A stretch of DNA of 64,000 nucleotides from Brevinematales bacterium (GTDB lineage: Bacteria; Spirochaetota; Brevinematia; Brevinematales; Thermospiraceae): positions 1-64,000 of the forward strand of contig JABLXN010000003.1 of NCBI GenBank assembly GCA_013177995.1, read 5' to 3'. A model generated the notes under the pieces. That model ran no database searches. It saw only the letters and a list, made by a program, of their open reading frames with translations, and was not told the origin of the DNA. The position numbers and the translations under genes are program-made. This document shows positions 25,793 to 34,738 of this stretch, piece by piece. The first letter of the stretch is position 1. Every line of letters begins with the position of its first letter.

Positions 25793-28700
25793 TCACCCCT
25801 CACAAATATCCTCAAAAAACCGCAAAAGCCTATTGACCTTCATCTCAACACTTCCCTCAAAACTCTCATAAAGAATAACAGACGGCTCAGCAGGATCAAG
25901 CTCAAAACGGTGTTTGCCTGTGCGACTCACCGCAAGAAGCTTCTCCACATTTACCACCTGGGGATGGACAAAATGGATATGAATATACTTCTTTTTCTCG
26001 ATGATAGAATCCACTCCCAATTGTTTCGCCCGAATTTTGAGCCTCGCTATCTCAAAAAGGGTCTCCATATCAGCTGGATACGGTCCATACCGATCTCTCA
26101 AGATCTCTGAAAGCCTCTTGATATCCTCCTCAGTAGAAACAGAGAGAATCAGTTTATACACCTCCATCTTCTCCACAGAAGACTGAATATAACCATCAGG
26201 AATAGCTGCTGTATAATTGAGGTCTATCAGCGGTTCTACCACAGGTTTATACTCCCCTTTCAGTCTCTGAATCTCCTCTCGAAGCATACGAACATAGAGA
26301 TCATACCCAACCGCCAAGATATTCCCGTGCTGCTCTTTCCCTAAGATATTCCCGGCCCCACGAATCTCCAGATCCTTCATGGCTACTTGAAAACCTGCTC
26401 CCAGATCCGTATACTCACTAATCACAAAAAGCCTCTTATGAGCATTTTCGGTGAGAGCACGCCCAGAAGGATACAGAAAATAGGCATATCCCAATTCTTT
26501 CCCCCTTCCGACACGTCCTTTCAGCTGATACAACTGGGAAAGACCATAACGGTGAGCATCACTCACAATCAGCGTATTGGCTTTCGGAATATCCAGCCCT
26601 GACTCCACAATGGTTGTCGAAACAAACACATTGTACTCCCCTCTCACAAACCCCATAAAGGCATGGTCAAGCATCTCTTCTTCCATCTGCCCATGACCGA
26701 TAATCACCCTTGCCTCTGGGACCTCCTGTTGAATCCGATACGCATATTCGGCAAGATTTTTAATCGTATTGTGAATAAAATACACCTGTCCTCCCCGTCG
26801 AAATTCCTCCTGGATGGCATAACGTACAATCTCCCAGCTAAAATCCGCCACGGTTGTTTCCACAGGGATTCGCATGTCCGGAGGGGTTTGCAAAAGACTC
26901 ATATCCCGAATGGACGCAAGGGCTAAATTGAGTGTTCTCGGGATGGGCGTTGCCGAAAGACTCAAAAAATCCACATGAGGGTAGCGTTCCTTCAGAATCT
27001 CCTTTTGTTCGACTCCAAACTTGTGTTCCTCATCCAGAATCACAAGCCCCAAGTTATGAAATTCCACCCGGGAAGAAAAGAGTTTATGAGTCCCAATCAA
27101 AATATCAATCTGGTGGTTTTTCAGAGCTTCAAGGATAAGCTTTTCCTGTGTCCTTTCCGTAAAACGAGAGAGAAAGGCAATCTTCACAGGGAAACCCTCA
27201 AAACGCCTCGTAAACGTGTAGTAATGTTGCTCCACCAAAACGGTGGTAGGAGCTACCACCGCCACCTGTTTCCCATCCATCACCGCTTTGAAAGCCGCTC
27301 TCATGGCTACTTCTGTTTTTCCAAACCCCACATCCCCACAGAGAAGCCTATCCATAGGGAGAGAAGACTCCATATCCCTCTTTATCTCCTCAAGTACCTT
27401 CACCTGATCAGGGGTTTCAATGTACTCGAATTTATCCTCAAATTCTCTCTGCCATACGGTATCCGGAGAAAAGGCATGCCCTTTGTATGACTGCCTCTTG
27501 GCATAGAGAGAAACCAGCCTCTTCGCAAACTCAGCGACGCTCTTTTCCACCGCCTCTCGCTTCTTTGCCCAGCTCTTACTACCCAAAGAATCAAGGGTAG
27601 GTTTATGCGATGGATCCCCGATGTATTTTCCAATGAGAGAAGACTGCTCAAGAGGAACATAGAGTTTTTCCCCCTGGGCATACTCAAGGTGAATATAGTC
27701 TTTTTCCTTGCCTAAGATAGAAAGCCTTTCCACACCCCGAAAGATACCAATCCCATAATTCAGGTGAACCACATAATCCCCGATGGCAATACTGGCCAAA
27801 TCATCAACAAGCGTATCCATTTGCCTGAGACGTTTACGAAACACCCGTTTTTTGCCGGAAATATCACTCTCAGAAAGAAAGAGAATCTTTCCCGTTCTCC
27901 ATTCAAAACCATGTTCATAATCCATCACCACAATACTTACCTGAGGGAGATCCATCTCCTCCCGGGAAACCCTCTTTGCGGCAAAAGACTGCAAAATCCT
28001 CTCAAGCCTTTTGGCAAGATCCTCAAACTCAACCGCTATCACTACTTTGTAGCCATCAGCTAAATAATGGTGAGCAAGACTCTCCATGAAAAGAGAAAAC
28101 CCCTCCCCATACAGAGGAGCCTCTGCAATACCGGGAAGAAGTACCTCTTCCTCTCCTGTTCTCACACAAACCCATTCATGAGAAATATCACGAGAAAACT
28201 CTTCCCATGACCAGAAGAGATTTTCCATCCCCATATACTTCTGGTACATAGCCCCCCAGAGAGTCTCTCTTTCCCCAGAGGTAAAGACAACCGTCTTTTC
28301 AGAGGCATACTTGAGCAAGCTCACCAGCTCACTATACCCCCGAACAAAAGTGGAATGGGCTTTTGCAATATCCTCATCTTCTTTTGTCCTGGGAAACTCC
28401 CATTCACCGGCAAATTCAGTAGCCGGAAGAAGAATAATCTCATCTACCTTTTCCAAAGAAGTCTGTGAAGCCACATCAAAGAACTTGATTTCCTCGATGA
28501 CATCATCAAAAAACACGATACGACACGGTTTATCCAAATGAGAAGAAAACACATCCACAATATCCCCTTTTACCGCAAAGGAAGCAGGTTCAAGGACTTT
28601 GTAATCTCGAAGATAATGCGAACGACCCAACCATGCAATAAACTCTTCTCTGTCTATCTTTTTGCCAATTTTTATTGTTCTTGCCGATTTCTGAAAAAAG

Positions 28701-29080
28701 GCTGGAGGGGGAAGTTTTCTTCCCAAGGCTTCCGGGGTTCCTATAATGACCTCGCCATGGCCATCCAAAAGACGGGCAAGGGTTCTCATTCTGTCTCCCA
28801 GTTTGTCAAGAGAGGGAAGAACATGGGCATAAGGCATCACATCCACTTCAGGGAAAAAACTTGCCCTTCCTCCGACACTGAGAACACTCTGGTAGACTTC
28901 CTCGGCTTCAATCTCATTTCGTGCCACATAAATCACCTGATATCCCTTCTGTTGAAGCAAAGTAAACCAGAACCCCAAAAAACCCAAGGGAAGAAAAGAG
29001 GTTATTTCCCTCTTCTCAAGGGCTGTCTGGATCTTTTGCCAATCAAGAGAATTTGACAAAGCCTCAAGCAAAGCCTTCAT
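25793..29080 (-). CDS. mfd: Transcription-repair coupling factor
   Basis: A 1095-aa DNA translocase that removes stalled RNA polymerase and recruits excision repair. The UvrB-like N-terminal part is followed by the polymerase-interacting domain (GDYVVHLNYGIGIFRGVERL near 440-460). The RecG-like translocase has Walker A LCGDVGFGKTEVAMRAAF, the DEEH box in LVILDEEHKFGV and SATPIPRTLNLALASIRDMS. Motif VI is GRVGRGKELGYAY, and the C-terminal UvrA-binding-like domain closes the protein. Full length with no disruption. It starts 17 bases after the 29.1-29.9 kb gene and is the last gene of that run. Confidence 0.96.
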   Translation of the reverse strand: MKALLEALSNSLDWQKIQTALEKREITSFLPLGFLGFWFTLLQQKGYQVIYVARNEIEAEEVYQSVLSVGGRASFFPEVDVMPYAHVLPSLDKLGDRMRTLARLLDGHGEVIIGTPEALGRKLPPPAFFQKSARTIKIGKKIDREEFIAWLGRSHYLRDYKVLEPASFAVKGDIVDVFSSHLDKPCRIVFFDDVIEEIKFFDVASQTSLEKVDEIILLPATEFAGEWEFPRTKEDEDIAKAHSTFVRGYSELVSLLKYASEKTVVFTSGERETLWGAMYQKYMGMENLFWSWEEFSRDISHEWVCVRTGEEEVLLPGIAEAPLYGEGFSLFMESLAHHYLADGYKVVIAVEFEDLAKRLERILQSFAAKRVSREEMDLPQVSIVVMDYEHGFEWRTGKILFLSESDISGKKRVFRKRLRQMDTLVDDLASIAIGDYVVHLNYGIGIFRGVERLSILGKEKDYIHLEYAQGEKLYVPLEQSSLIGKYIGDPSHKPTLDSLGSKSWAKKREAVEKSVAEFAKRLVSLYAKRQSYKGHAFSPDTVWQREFEDKFEYIETPDQVKVLEEIKRDMESSLPMDRLLCGDVGFGKTEVAMRAAFKAVMDGKQVAVVAPTTVLVEQHYYTFTRRFEGFPVKIAFLSRFTERTQEKLILEALKNHQIDILIGTHKLFSSRVEFHNLGLVILDEEHKFGVEQKEILKERYPHVDFLSLSATPIPRTLNLALASIRDMSLLQTPPDMRIPVETTVADFSWEIVRYAIQEEFRRGGQVYFIHNTIKNLAEYAYRIQQEVPEARVIIGHGQMEEEMLDHAFMGFVRGEYNVFVSTTIVESGLDIPKANTLIVSDAHRYGLSQLYQLKGRVGRGKELGYAYFLYPSGRALTENAHKRLFVISEYTDLGAGFQVAMKDLEIRGAGNILGKEQHGNILAVGYDLYVRMLREEIQRLKGEYKPVVEPLIDLNYTAAIPDGYIQSSVEKMEVYKLILSVSTEEDIKRLSEILRDRYGPYPADMETLFEIARLKIRAKQLGVDSIIEKKKYIHIHFVHPQVVNVEKLLAVSRTGKHRFELDPAEPSVILYESFEGSVEMKVNRLLRFFEDICEG

Positions 29081-29097
29081 GACACCACTCGATATCC

Positions 29098-29883
29098 CTA
29101 TTCTCCAAAATACACAAGGAGGATCAGATCAACCTCTTTTTGGGATATTCGCAGCCCTTCTGAGGTCAATTTTTGATAGATGTCCTTGCGTCCCCAGTGA
29201 GGATTATTCTTTTTGGTGACTACCACTCTCTCAATCTTCTCATCAGCGATTGGTCTCAACTGGCCAAAGAAATTCCGATTGAGATAGGCAATCCAAAGCT
29301 TTTTGAGGGCTGTATTCTCGGCTTCGAGAACAACCTGCCTTTCCTCGACCTCTTCGACCTTTTGAAGGAGAATATCCATGTCATCAGAACGCATATAAAG
29401 AGCTGGATACTTCACCGCTCGATGCATACGAGAGAGAAGTTCCTCTTCGTTCTCATACGCCGCTCGCATACGCACAAGATTTGTCCCTACTATCATCTTG
29501 AAATCATAAAAAAGCCCCATTCGCCACGAAAATCGTATCCCAGCCGGAATATACGAAACCATATTTTCCCCACGGTATATGACCACCTTCGGAAGCACAA
29601 GAATCTCAAGACCGTTTTCCGTCGGGATAAAGGAAACGCTCTCCGGTACAATCCTCGACCATTGAGCCACAATATCCTTGATCTGCAAAAGTACTCCCAC
29701 CTGCTCCTCTAAAAGAAGCGAAGTATTCTCCACAGAAAAAACAAAACCTCGATTGTCCTTCAAAATCACCATGGGAATCTCATTCTTATTGGTCTGTTGA
29801 ACAACCTCAAGGTTATACCCCTGCCAATCAATAGCCCACAGAGAGGTAAACATTACCATACACAGAAAAAAACTTTTCTTCAT
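29098..29883 (-). CDS. Exported protein with a C-terminal helical tail, unassigned
   Basis: A 261-aa protein of no family I recognise. It has a signal sequence (KKSFFLCMVMFTSLWAID). The first half is beta-rich (NGLEILVLPKVVIYRGENMV). A coiled coil lies near residues 165-195 (LLQKVEEVEERQVVLEAENT). The last 50 residues read like a helix-turn-helix (NNPHWGRKDIYQKLTSEGLR), which would be odd in an exported protein. The start overlaps the upstream gene's stop by 4 bases. It sits with a class III cyclase, a coiled-coil membrane protein and mfd. Confidence 0.65.
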   Translation of the reverse strand: MKKSFFLCMVMFTSLWAIDWQGYNLEVVQQTNKNEIPMVILKDNRGFVFSVENTSLLLEEQVGVLLQIKDIVAQWSRIVPESVSFIPTENGLEILVLPKVVIYRGENMVSYIPAGIRFSWRMGLFYDFKMIVGTNLVRMRAAYENEEELLSRMHRAVKYPALYMRSDDMDILLQKVEEVEERQVVLEAENTALKKLWIAYLNRNFFGQLRPIADEKIERVVVTKKNNPHWGRKDIYQKLTSEGLRISQKEVDLILLVYFGE

Positions 29884-31235
29884 AATCCCTCTCCTTTGAG
29901 TCGTAATACAATTCTATCAAAGACCTGAAATTCCTTTTTGCTGTCATACCATTCCACTGGTTCAACAAACACTGATTGATAATTGGAAAGGATAAAACGT
30001 ACCCGCGCAATCATCTGATTGTCCTGTCGGAAGACATATCCTGTATCTCCTGTCCTCACAGAATACACTGGATCCATCACCACAAGAGCCACCTTGCCCG
30101 GCGAAATCACAAGACCGTTTTCTCCTCTCTCCCGCACATAACGGGCCAACCCCTGCAGCGTGCGTTTCCAGATCTGTTCTCTCTCTTCTAAGATATCTCC
30201 CACTACCCGACCAAGGGCTTCATATTCCCCCCGTATCCCGGAAGCATAGGCATAAATCTGAGCAAGGGCCACAGGCACACTATTGGTGTACGGCACAAGA
30301 AGAAGCCTCTTGAGAAGCCTTTCCTGATAGGATTGCTGTCTTGAAACCTCCTCAAGAGAAAAGGGAATCCCATACTTCTGAATCACAGACGCCCATACCG
30401 GAGAAGCTGGACGACTGGAAACCTGATAATGCAGAGCCTCTTCAAGATCAGGGGTGGTCAAAAGAGGATTATACCGACGAATAAGGGTCTCTATATAACG
30501 TTCATAGTAGCGCTTCAATTCCAGTTTCTCCTGCTCATAACGGCGTTTCTGTTCTGCGATCTGATTCTGGTAATACTCTTGTTGTTTTTTTAACCTTGCC
30601 TCATACGCCTGCCTCGTAGCATCCCCTACAGGAGTTTTTTTAGCCACACCTTTGACCTCTTGTTGATACTTCTGGCTTTCTTCCTCCAAACGCCCTATCT
30701 CCTCCTCCTTGGCCTGAATCTGAGGAAGATAGGTCTCCTCCAATTGCTTGAGTTCTCTCAGGGCATTGGTGGCTATTTGAGCCAATTTTTTGAGCTTTTC
30801 TTCCTCAGAAAGATCCTGCTGAGCAAGAAGAAGTTCTTCCTGCACCTTACGCTGTCTCACCTTGGCCTGAAGATCTCTATACTCCTGTTTCAACGTATCA
30901 AGCTCAAACCTTGCCTGAGAAAGGGCATCCTGACTTTTGGCATAATTTTCGAGAATCTCCTTGAGATTCAAGTCCTGAAAATCCTCTACCTTTACCTCAG
31001 TAGTGACGGCATGCTCACGGTACCATCGTGCCACAAAAAAACTCAGGGCTACGACCACTCCACTCACCAGGATAATGGTCAAATAAAGAAGATAGGGACG
31101 ATTCTTCTTTGTCTTGGCAAATTCCTCTTCCAGAATATAGAGAGGTGGTTTTTCCCCCTCATGACTGATATCCTCTGCTAAGAAAAACGACTTTGGATCC
31201 TGTATCCACTGGGTTATTTGCTTGTCATGGTCCAT
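29880..31235 (-). CDS. Single-span membrane protein with long coiled coil, unassigned
   Basis: A 451-aa protein. Residues about 1-48 are cytoplasmic; one membrane span follows (YLLYLTIILVSGVVVALSFF), then a long coiled coil of about 180 residues (QDALSQARFELDTLKQEYRD through KRRYEQEKLELKRYYER) and a C-terminal globular part near 330-451 with a short beta-domain end (VRTGDTGYVFRQDNQMIARV). No named family is visible. ATG 31235 has GGAG six bases before it; the ATG at 31247 lacks a spaced ribosome site. It overlaps the cyclase gene by 22 bases. A mechanical or scaffolding role in the envelope is a guess. Confidence 0.7.
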   Translation of the reverse strand: MDHDKQITQWIQDPKSFFLAEDISHEGEKPPLYILEEEFAKTKKNRPYLLYLTIILVSGVVVALSFFVARWYREHAVTTEVKVEDFQDLNLKEILENYAKSQDALSQARFELDTLKQEYRDLQAKVRQRKVQEELLLAQQDLSEEEKLKKLAQIATNALRELKQLEETYLPQIQAKEEEIGRLEEESQKYQQEVKGVAKKTPVGDATRQAYEARLKKQQEYYQNQIAEQKRRYEQEKLELKRYYERYIETLIRRYNPLLTTPDLEEALHYQVSSRPASPVWASVIQKYGIPFSLEEVSRQQSYQERLLKRLLLVPYTNSVPVALAQIYAYASGIRGEYEALGRVVGDILEEREQIWKRTLQGLARYVRERGENGLVISPGKVALVVMDPVYSVRTGDTGYVFRQDNQMIARVRFILSNYQSVFVEPVEWYDSKKEFQVFDRIVLRLKGEGL

Positions 31236-32896
31236 ATCCCACTCCATCCTTTTGGTGGTTTTTTGCCCTCTATTCTCTCAAGAAACACCGCAGCACAAGG
31301 GAGTGATATCTGGCGGTACCACTCTTCTGCCTTTTCCCATTCTCCTTCATAGTAGGCTTGAAGAGCTTTCTCAAAAATCTTGATCTCCTGTTCTCTCTTC
31401 TCATCTATCTGGGAACGGAAAAGAGGCCAAAAAATACGTTTTCCCTCTGTTTTCCCTTTGACCTGGACCTGATCCAGCTCTACAAAGAGAAACTCCTCCC
31501 CATACCCGTTCCCTTCCACATCCTGCTTCACATACTCCGAACAAATCACAGGAACCCCATACACCCGCGTAAGACCCTCAAGTCGCGAAGCGGAGTTCAC
31601 ATTATCGCCAATAACTGTGTTTGTCATACGTTCATAGGAACCAATATTCCCATAGAAAACCCGGCCTCCATCAATACCCACCCCCACCTCAAGCATCACC
31701 GCCTTGAGAAGTCTCTCTTCCTCTTCTGTGAAGGATTGTTTGAGTTCAAGAAGCTTTTGCTTTTTTTCCTGCATCTTGTCCCTCAGAGACTGGGCAACCC
31801 GCTGAATACCATACGCCGCCTGAAGAGCCTGATAGGACTTGTTCTTTCCCCCTTCAAGCACACCAAAAACCGCCAACAGAGCATCGCCAATGATAGAGCC
31901 AATAATCCCTTCCCGATTCAAAACCTCACGAATGGCTCTGTCATAATGAAGATTGAGAAGCTTGATGATATCCGTCCCCAAGGTCTCGGTAATAAAAGTA
32001 AAACTCTTGATATCAGAAAATAACACCGTGAGTTCCCTTTCCCGCCCCTCAAGCCGAACTTCCTTCTCCCGATACGCCTGAAGAGCAATGTCCTTGTTCA
32101 CAAATTTACGAAAGATAAAAAGAAGATTATTCACCGTACTGGAAAGAGAATTAAAGGCCGCCCCCAAAAAGGTGATATCGTCATTTGATGCCCCCCGCAG
32201 ATCAATGATATCGAGACGCTGTTCCTGGGTCATCTTGAGAATGCTCTCTGTCATCACCTGAAGATACTTCGTGGCTGATCTGATCAGACGAAGCCCCACC
32301 CAGGTAAGGAGAAGAGAGATAACGACAATGAGCCCCAACACAATCCAGAAAATCTGCCTCGACTTGGCATAAAACTCCTGCAGCTTCTCTCCCCGAAGAA
32401 GAAAAGCCTTCCAGCGAGGATGATATTTGTACACAAAGACGTATTCTTTTCCTTCTGTCCGCACAGAAAGAAATCCATCATCTGTTCCCTGATTCTGACG
32501 CTGAAGAAGGGTTTCAAGTACTGCCTGTCCTACTGCTTCCGCCCCACTCCCCGCCGCTGCTATCACTTCTCCTGCTGGATCCACCATGACAAAAAACGAA
32601 CCTTTGTTTTTGAAGGTCATTGTGGCTTTGTTTGTGAGGGCATTCTTGACCTGTTCAAGGTCCTTTTGAATCTCATAAATTTCATACTGATTGCCCGCAT
32701 AGGTATAGAGTTCCTTGAGATTCTCTACCAGAAGAAGTCTCAGCTGTTCCACCAAGGCTTCCTGATGAAGAGTGAGATTAATATAGTTGGTGGCAAAGTT
32801 TGACACTAACATAAAGACTGAAAAAATCAGGGCTATCCGAAGGGCAAAAGGCACAATACGGGTTTTCCCAACCCTGCGCAAAGGCTTTCCGGCCAT
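31214..32896 (-). CDS. Membrane class III nucleotide cyclase (sensor-HAMP-cyclase)
   Basis: A 560-aa sensor cyclase. A membrane span near residues 15-37 and another near 180-205 (IFWIVLGLIVVISLLLTWVG) bracket an extracytoplasmic sensor domain. A HAMP-like region follows, then the class III cyclase domain from about 285. Both metal Asp are visible (LFSDIKSF and IIGDALLAVF), as are the Asn and Arg of NVNSASR. The position normally filled by the substrate-choosing Lys (K-x-x-G-D) is Ser here (SIIGD), so the product is uncertain. The C-terminus has a short TPR-like stretch. A promoter lies at 32920-32948. First gene of a probable operon ending in mfd. Confidence 0.87.
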   Translation of the reverse strand: MAGKPLRRVGKTRIVPFALRIALIFSVFMLVSNFATNYINLTLHQEALVEQLRLLLVENLKELYTYAGNQYEIYEIQKDLEQVKNALTNKATMTFKNKGSFFVMVDPAGEVIAAAGSGAEAVGQAVLETLLQRQNQGTDDGFLSVRTEGKEYVFVYKYHPRWKAFLLRGEKLQEFYAKSRQIFWIVLGLIVVISLLLTWVGLRLIRSATKYLQVMTESILKMTQEQRLDIIDLRGASNDDITFLGAAFNSLSSTVNNLLFIFRKFVNKDIALQAYREKEVRLEGRERELTVLFSDIKSFTFITETLGTDIIKLLNLHYDRAIREVLNREGIIGSIIGDALLAVFGVLEGGKNKSYQALQAAYGIQRVAQSLRDKMQEKKQKLLELKQSFTEEEERLLKAVMLEVGVGIDGGRVFYGNIGSYERMTNTVIGDNVNSASRLEGLTRVYGVPVICSEYVKQDVEGNGYGEEFLFVELDQVQVKGKTEGKRIFWPLFRSQIDEKREQEIKIFEKALQAYYEGEWEKAEEWYRQISLPCAAVFLERIEGKKPPKGWSGIWTMTSK

Positions 32897-32919
32897 ACCG
32901 TCCCCCTTTTCTTGGATAA

Positions 32920-32948
32920 AGTATACACCAAAAACAGAGAAAATGCAA
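32920..32948 (-). promoter_or_regulatory. Promoter of the cyclase gene
   Basis: On the minus strand TTGCAT (32943-32948), 17 bp, TATACT (32920-32925). It is followed by AAAAGGGGG before ATG 32896. Confidence 0.65.
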
Positions 32949-33107
32949 AAAATTGGTCCTGTGACTCAGGGATACCCTTCTCAACAGGTACACCGTGTCT
33001 TCGGAAACTCGTCCAAAAGGAGAGACTTTACATAGGGGAACAAGATCATCAAAAAGAAAATATCTTTTGTCATCAAGAGAGGGAAAAATCGATGGGAAAC
33101 GTTTGTT

Positions 33108-33186
33108 CTCTCCTTTTTTCAAAAGAAATTACAATAATTCATTGGAAAGAAACGAAATAAACACCAATTTTTTGAAAAAAGGAGAG
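33108..33186. repeat. 79-bp palindromic element, copy 1
   Basis: Perfect 17-bp inverted ends: CTCTCCTTTTTTCAAAA at 33108-33124 and its complement at 33170-33186, enclosing A-rich sequence. A diverged copy lies at 51785-51861 and a single right arm at 34657-34673. The gap 32949-33107 before it contains nothing else I can identify. Confidence 0.65.
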
Positions 33187-33240
33187 AGCTTATCCCTTTC
33201 CCCAAAAGGAAAGAAAGTCATCTCTCAAAAAAGTCCATAA

Positions 33241-33277
33241 AAAAAGCCCCTCACCTCTCACGGTAAGGGGCTTTTTT
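33241..33277 (-). terminator. Terminator of the HEAT-repeat gene
   Basis: Arms AAAAAGCCCCT (33241-33251) and AGGGGCTTTTTT (33266-33277) with a 14-base loop. T runs exist on both strands. It lies directly after the stop of the minus-strand gene. Confidence 0.75.
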
Positions 33278-33286
33278 CTCTTTTTC

Positions 33287-34294
33287 CTACTTGTTGGTGA
33301 CGGTATTCGTATTGGTCAAAACCTGATTGGTAGAAGTATTGGTAAGATGTGTCACATCCACTCCCAAAGCTTGAAGAGCATTCTTGGCCTCTTTACGCAC
33401 AGAAACCTCAGGATCATAGAGGGCCTTGTACTTCAGTATCTCAATAGCGCGAGTTTCTTTTATCTTGGCGAGTGTCTTAATGGCCTCGGTACGAAGAAGA
33501 ATGTTGTCCGAACGAGTGTACTGGATCACCTTTTCTCCTACCTGTGGTCCAGAGAGAAAAGCAAGCCCGGCAAGCCCCCAGACCCTTACATTGACATCCT
33601 CTTTTTCGTTATCAATCACAGGGGCCAGAATATCAAAAGCCTCCGCAACCTTTGTTTTTCCAAGGGCATAGGCACTATACATCCTCACTTCTTTGACCTC
33701 AGCAGGATCATTGATAAGCGTCTTCAAAAGTTCTATACTTGATTTACCCCCTATACTTCCAATAGCTACCGCCGCTGCCCCACGGACTTCTTTGGTGTAT
33801 TGATAATTCGAGAGAATACCTAACACTGTTGGCTCAGCGGGTTTATACTCAAGTTCACCCAAAGCCCGAAGAATGGTTGCCACTAACAGACTCTCCTTGG
33901 TATCCTCAAGTCGGTTGGTGAGATGAGAAAAAAGATAAGGAGCGGCAGACTGTACTTTCAACTCACTACAACCAAAAGCAATACGACGCAAGACCTCACT
34001 ATTGGTTTCCCGCTGCACTGCCTGAAGCCAGGGCTCCTGATTGGATAGCTTGAGTTCTATCATCGCATAAGCGGCTTCTCCACGAACATTGGGATTGTCG
34101 TCTGTAGCCAGAGCCTTCATAATCAGGTCATATCCCTCCACCGCCTTGTTATCCTTGATGGCCTTGATAACGCCAATCCGTTGAGAGGAAATACCATACT
34201 GCATGGTCTTCTGCCACTGTTCTAAAACCTTTGGATCTACGGCAAAAACAAACGAAAACACAAAAAGACTCAAGAGAAAAATCCGTCTTTTCAT
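33287..34294 (-). CDS. Exported HEAT-repeat protein
   Basis: A 335-aa protein with a signal sequence (KRRIFLLSLFVFSFVFAVDP) and about eight HEAT-type helical repeats covering residues 30-315. The units are seen as AAYAMIEL, AAAVAIGSIGG, SAYALGKTKV and VRKEAKNALQALG at about 33-residue spacing. It ends in a Thr/Asn-rich tail (TNTSTNQVLTNTNTVTNK) that is probably disordered. The start follows a clear GAGGAGG. Repeat proteins of this type serve as periplasmic binding scaffolds; no partner can be assigned. It stands alone between a terminator and a repeat-bearing gap. Confidence 0.85.
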   Translation of the reverse strand: MKRRIFLLSLFVFSFVFAVDPKVLEQWQKTMQYGISSQRIGVIKAIKDNKAVEGYDLIMKALATDDNPNVRGEAAYAMIELKLSNQEPWLQAVQRETNSEVLRRIAFGCSELKVQSAAPYLFSHLTNRLEDTKESLLVATILRALGELEYKPAEPTVLGILSNYQYTKEVRGAAAVAIGSIGGKSSIELLKTLINDPAEVKEVRMYSAYALGKTKVAEAFDILAPVIDNEKEDVNVRVWGLAGLAFLSGPQVGEKVIQYTRSDNILLRTEAIKTLAKIKETRAIEILKYKALYDPEVSVRKEAKNALQALGVDVTHLTNTSTNQVLTNTNTVTNK

Positions 34295-34472
34295 GAGTCC
34301 TCCTCATTTATGTATCGGACAAAAAGAAAAAAAATAGAGAAAAAAGACCTTTTTCAAAAAGAAATTGCTTTTTTATCTCTTCTTTCTTTCATATCTCCCG
34401 GGGCTTCCCCGGAGTGAGAAAAGCGATAACTTGATAGAAACCTCCACACGGATGTTTTCTTCCCCTGTCTGC

Positions 34473-34640
34473 GTCAGGGGCTACGCCCCTCTCCCCCGCT
34501 TTTTCTGTTTACAAGGGCTTATTTGTCTTTTTTATTCAAAAAAATTGGTTTATTTATTACAGTACGGAATATTTTGATACTAATTTTTGTTTCTTTATTA
34601 CTTTTTTGAGACCTTTGCACGAATGTGCAAAGGTCTCAAA
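34473..34640 (-). repeat. 168-bp-class intergenic repeat, copy 2 (inverted)
   Basis: The reverse complement of the 25452-25617 element with few changes over the whole length. Its hairpin (34605-34640) is a perfect 16-bp stem with the loop GAAT. A single 17-bp arm of the 79-bp element follows at 34657-34673. The element lies in the 444-base gap between the HEAT-repeat gene and the glycosylase gene; the remainder of that gap (34295-34472, 34674-34738) shows only A/T-rich leader sequence and a CGGGG/CCCCGG stem near 34399-34414. Confidence 0.8.
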
Positions 34641-34738
34641 GAAATAAAACCCTTTTTTTTGAAAAAAGGAGAGATCGTTCCACACCCCATCCCTTCCCTC
34701 TCCACGTCACAAAAACTCTCCCACATCCTTTTCTCTTT

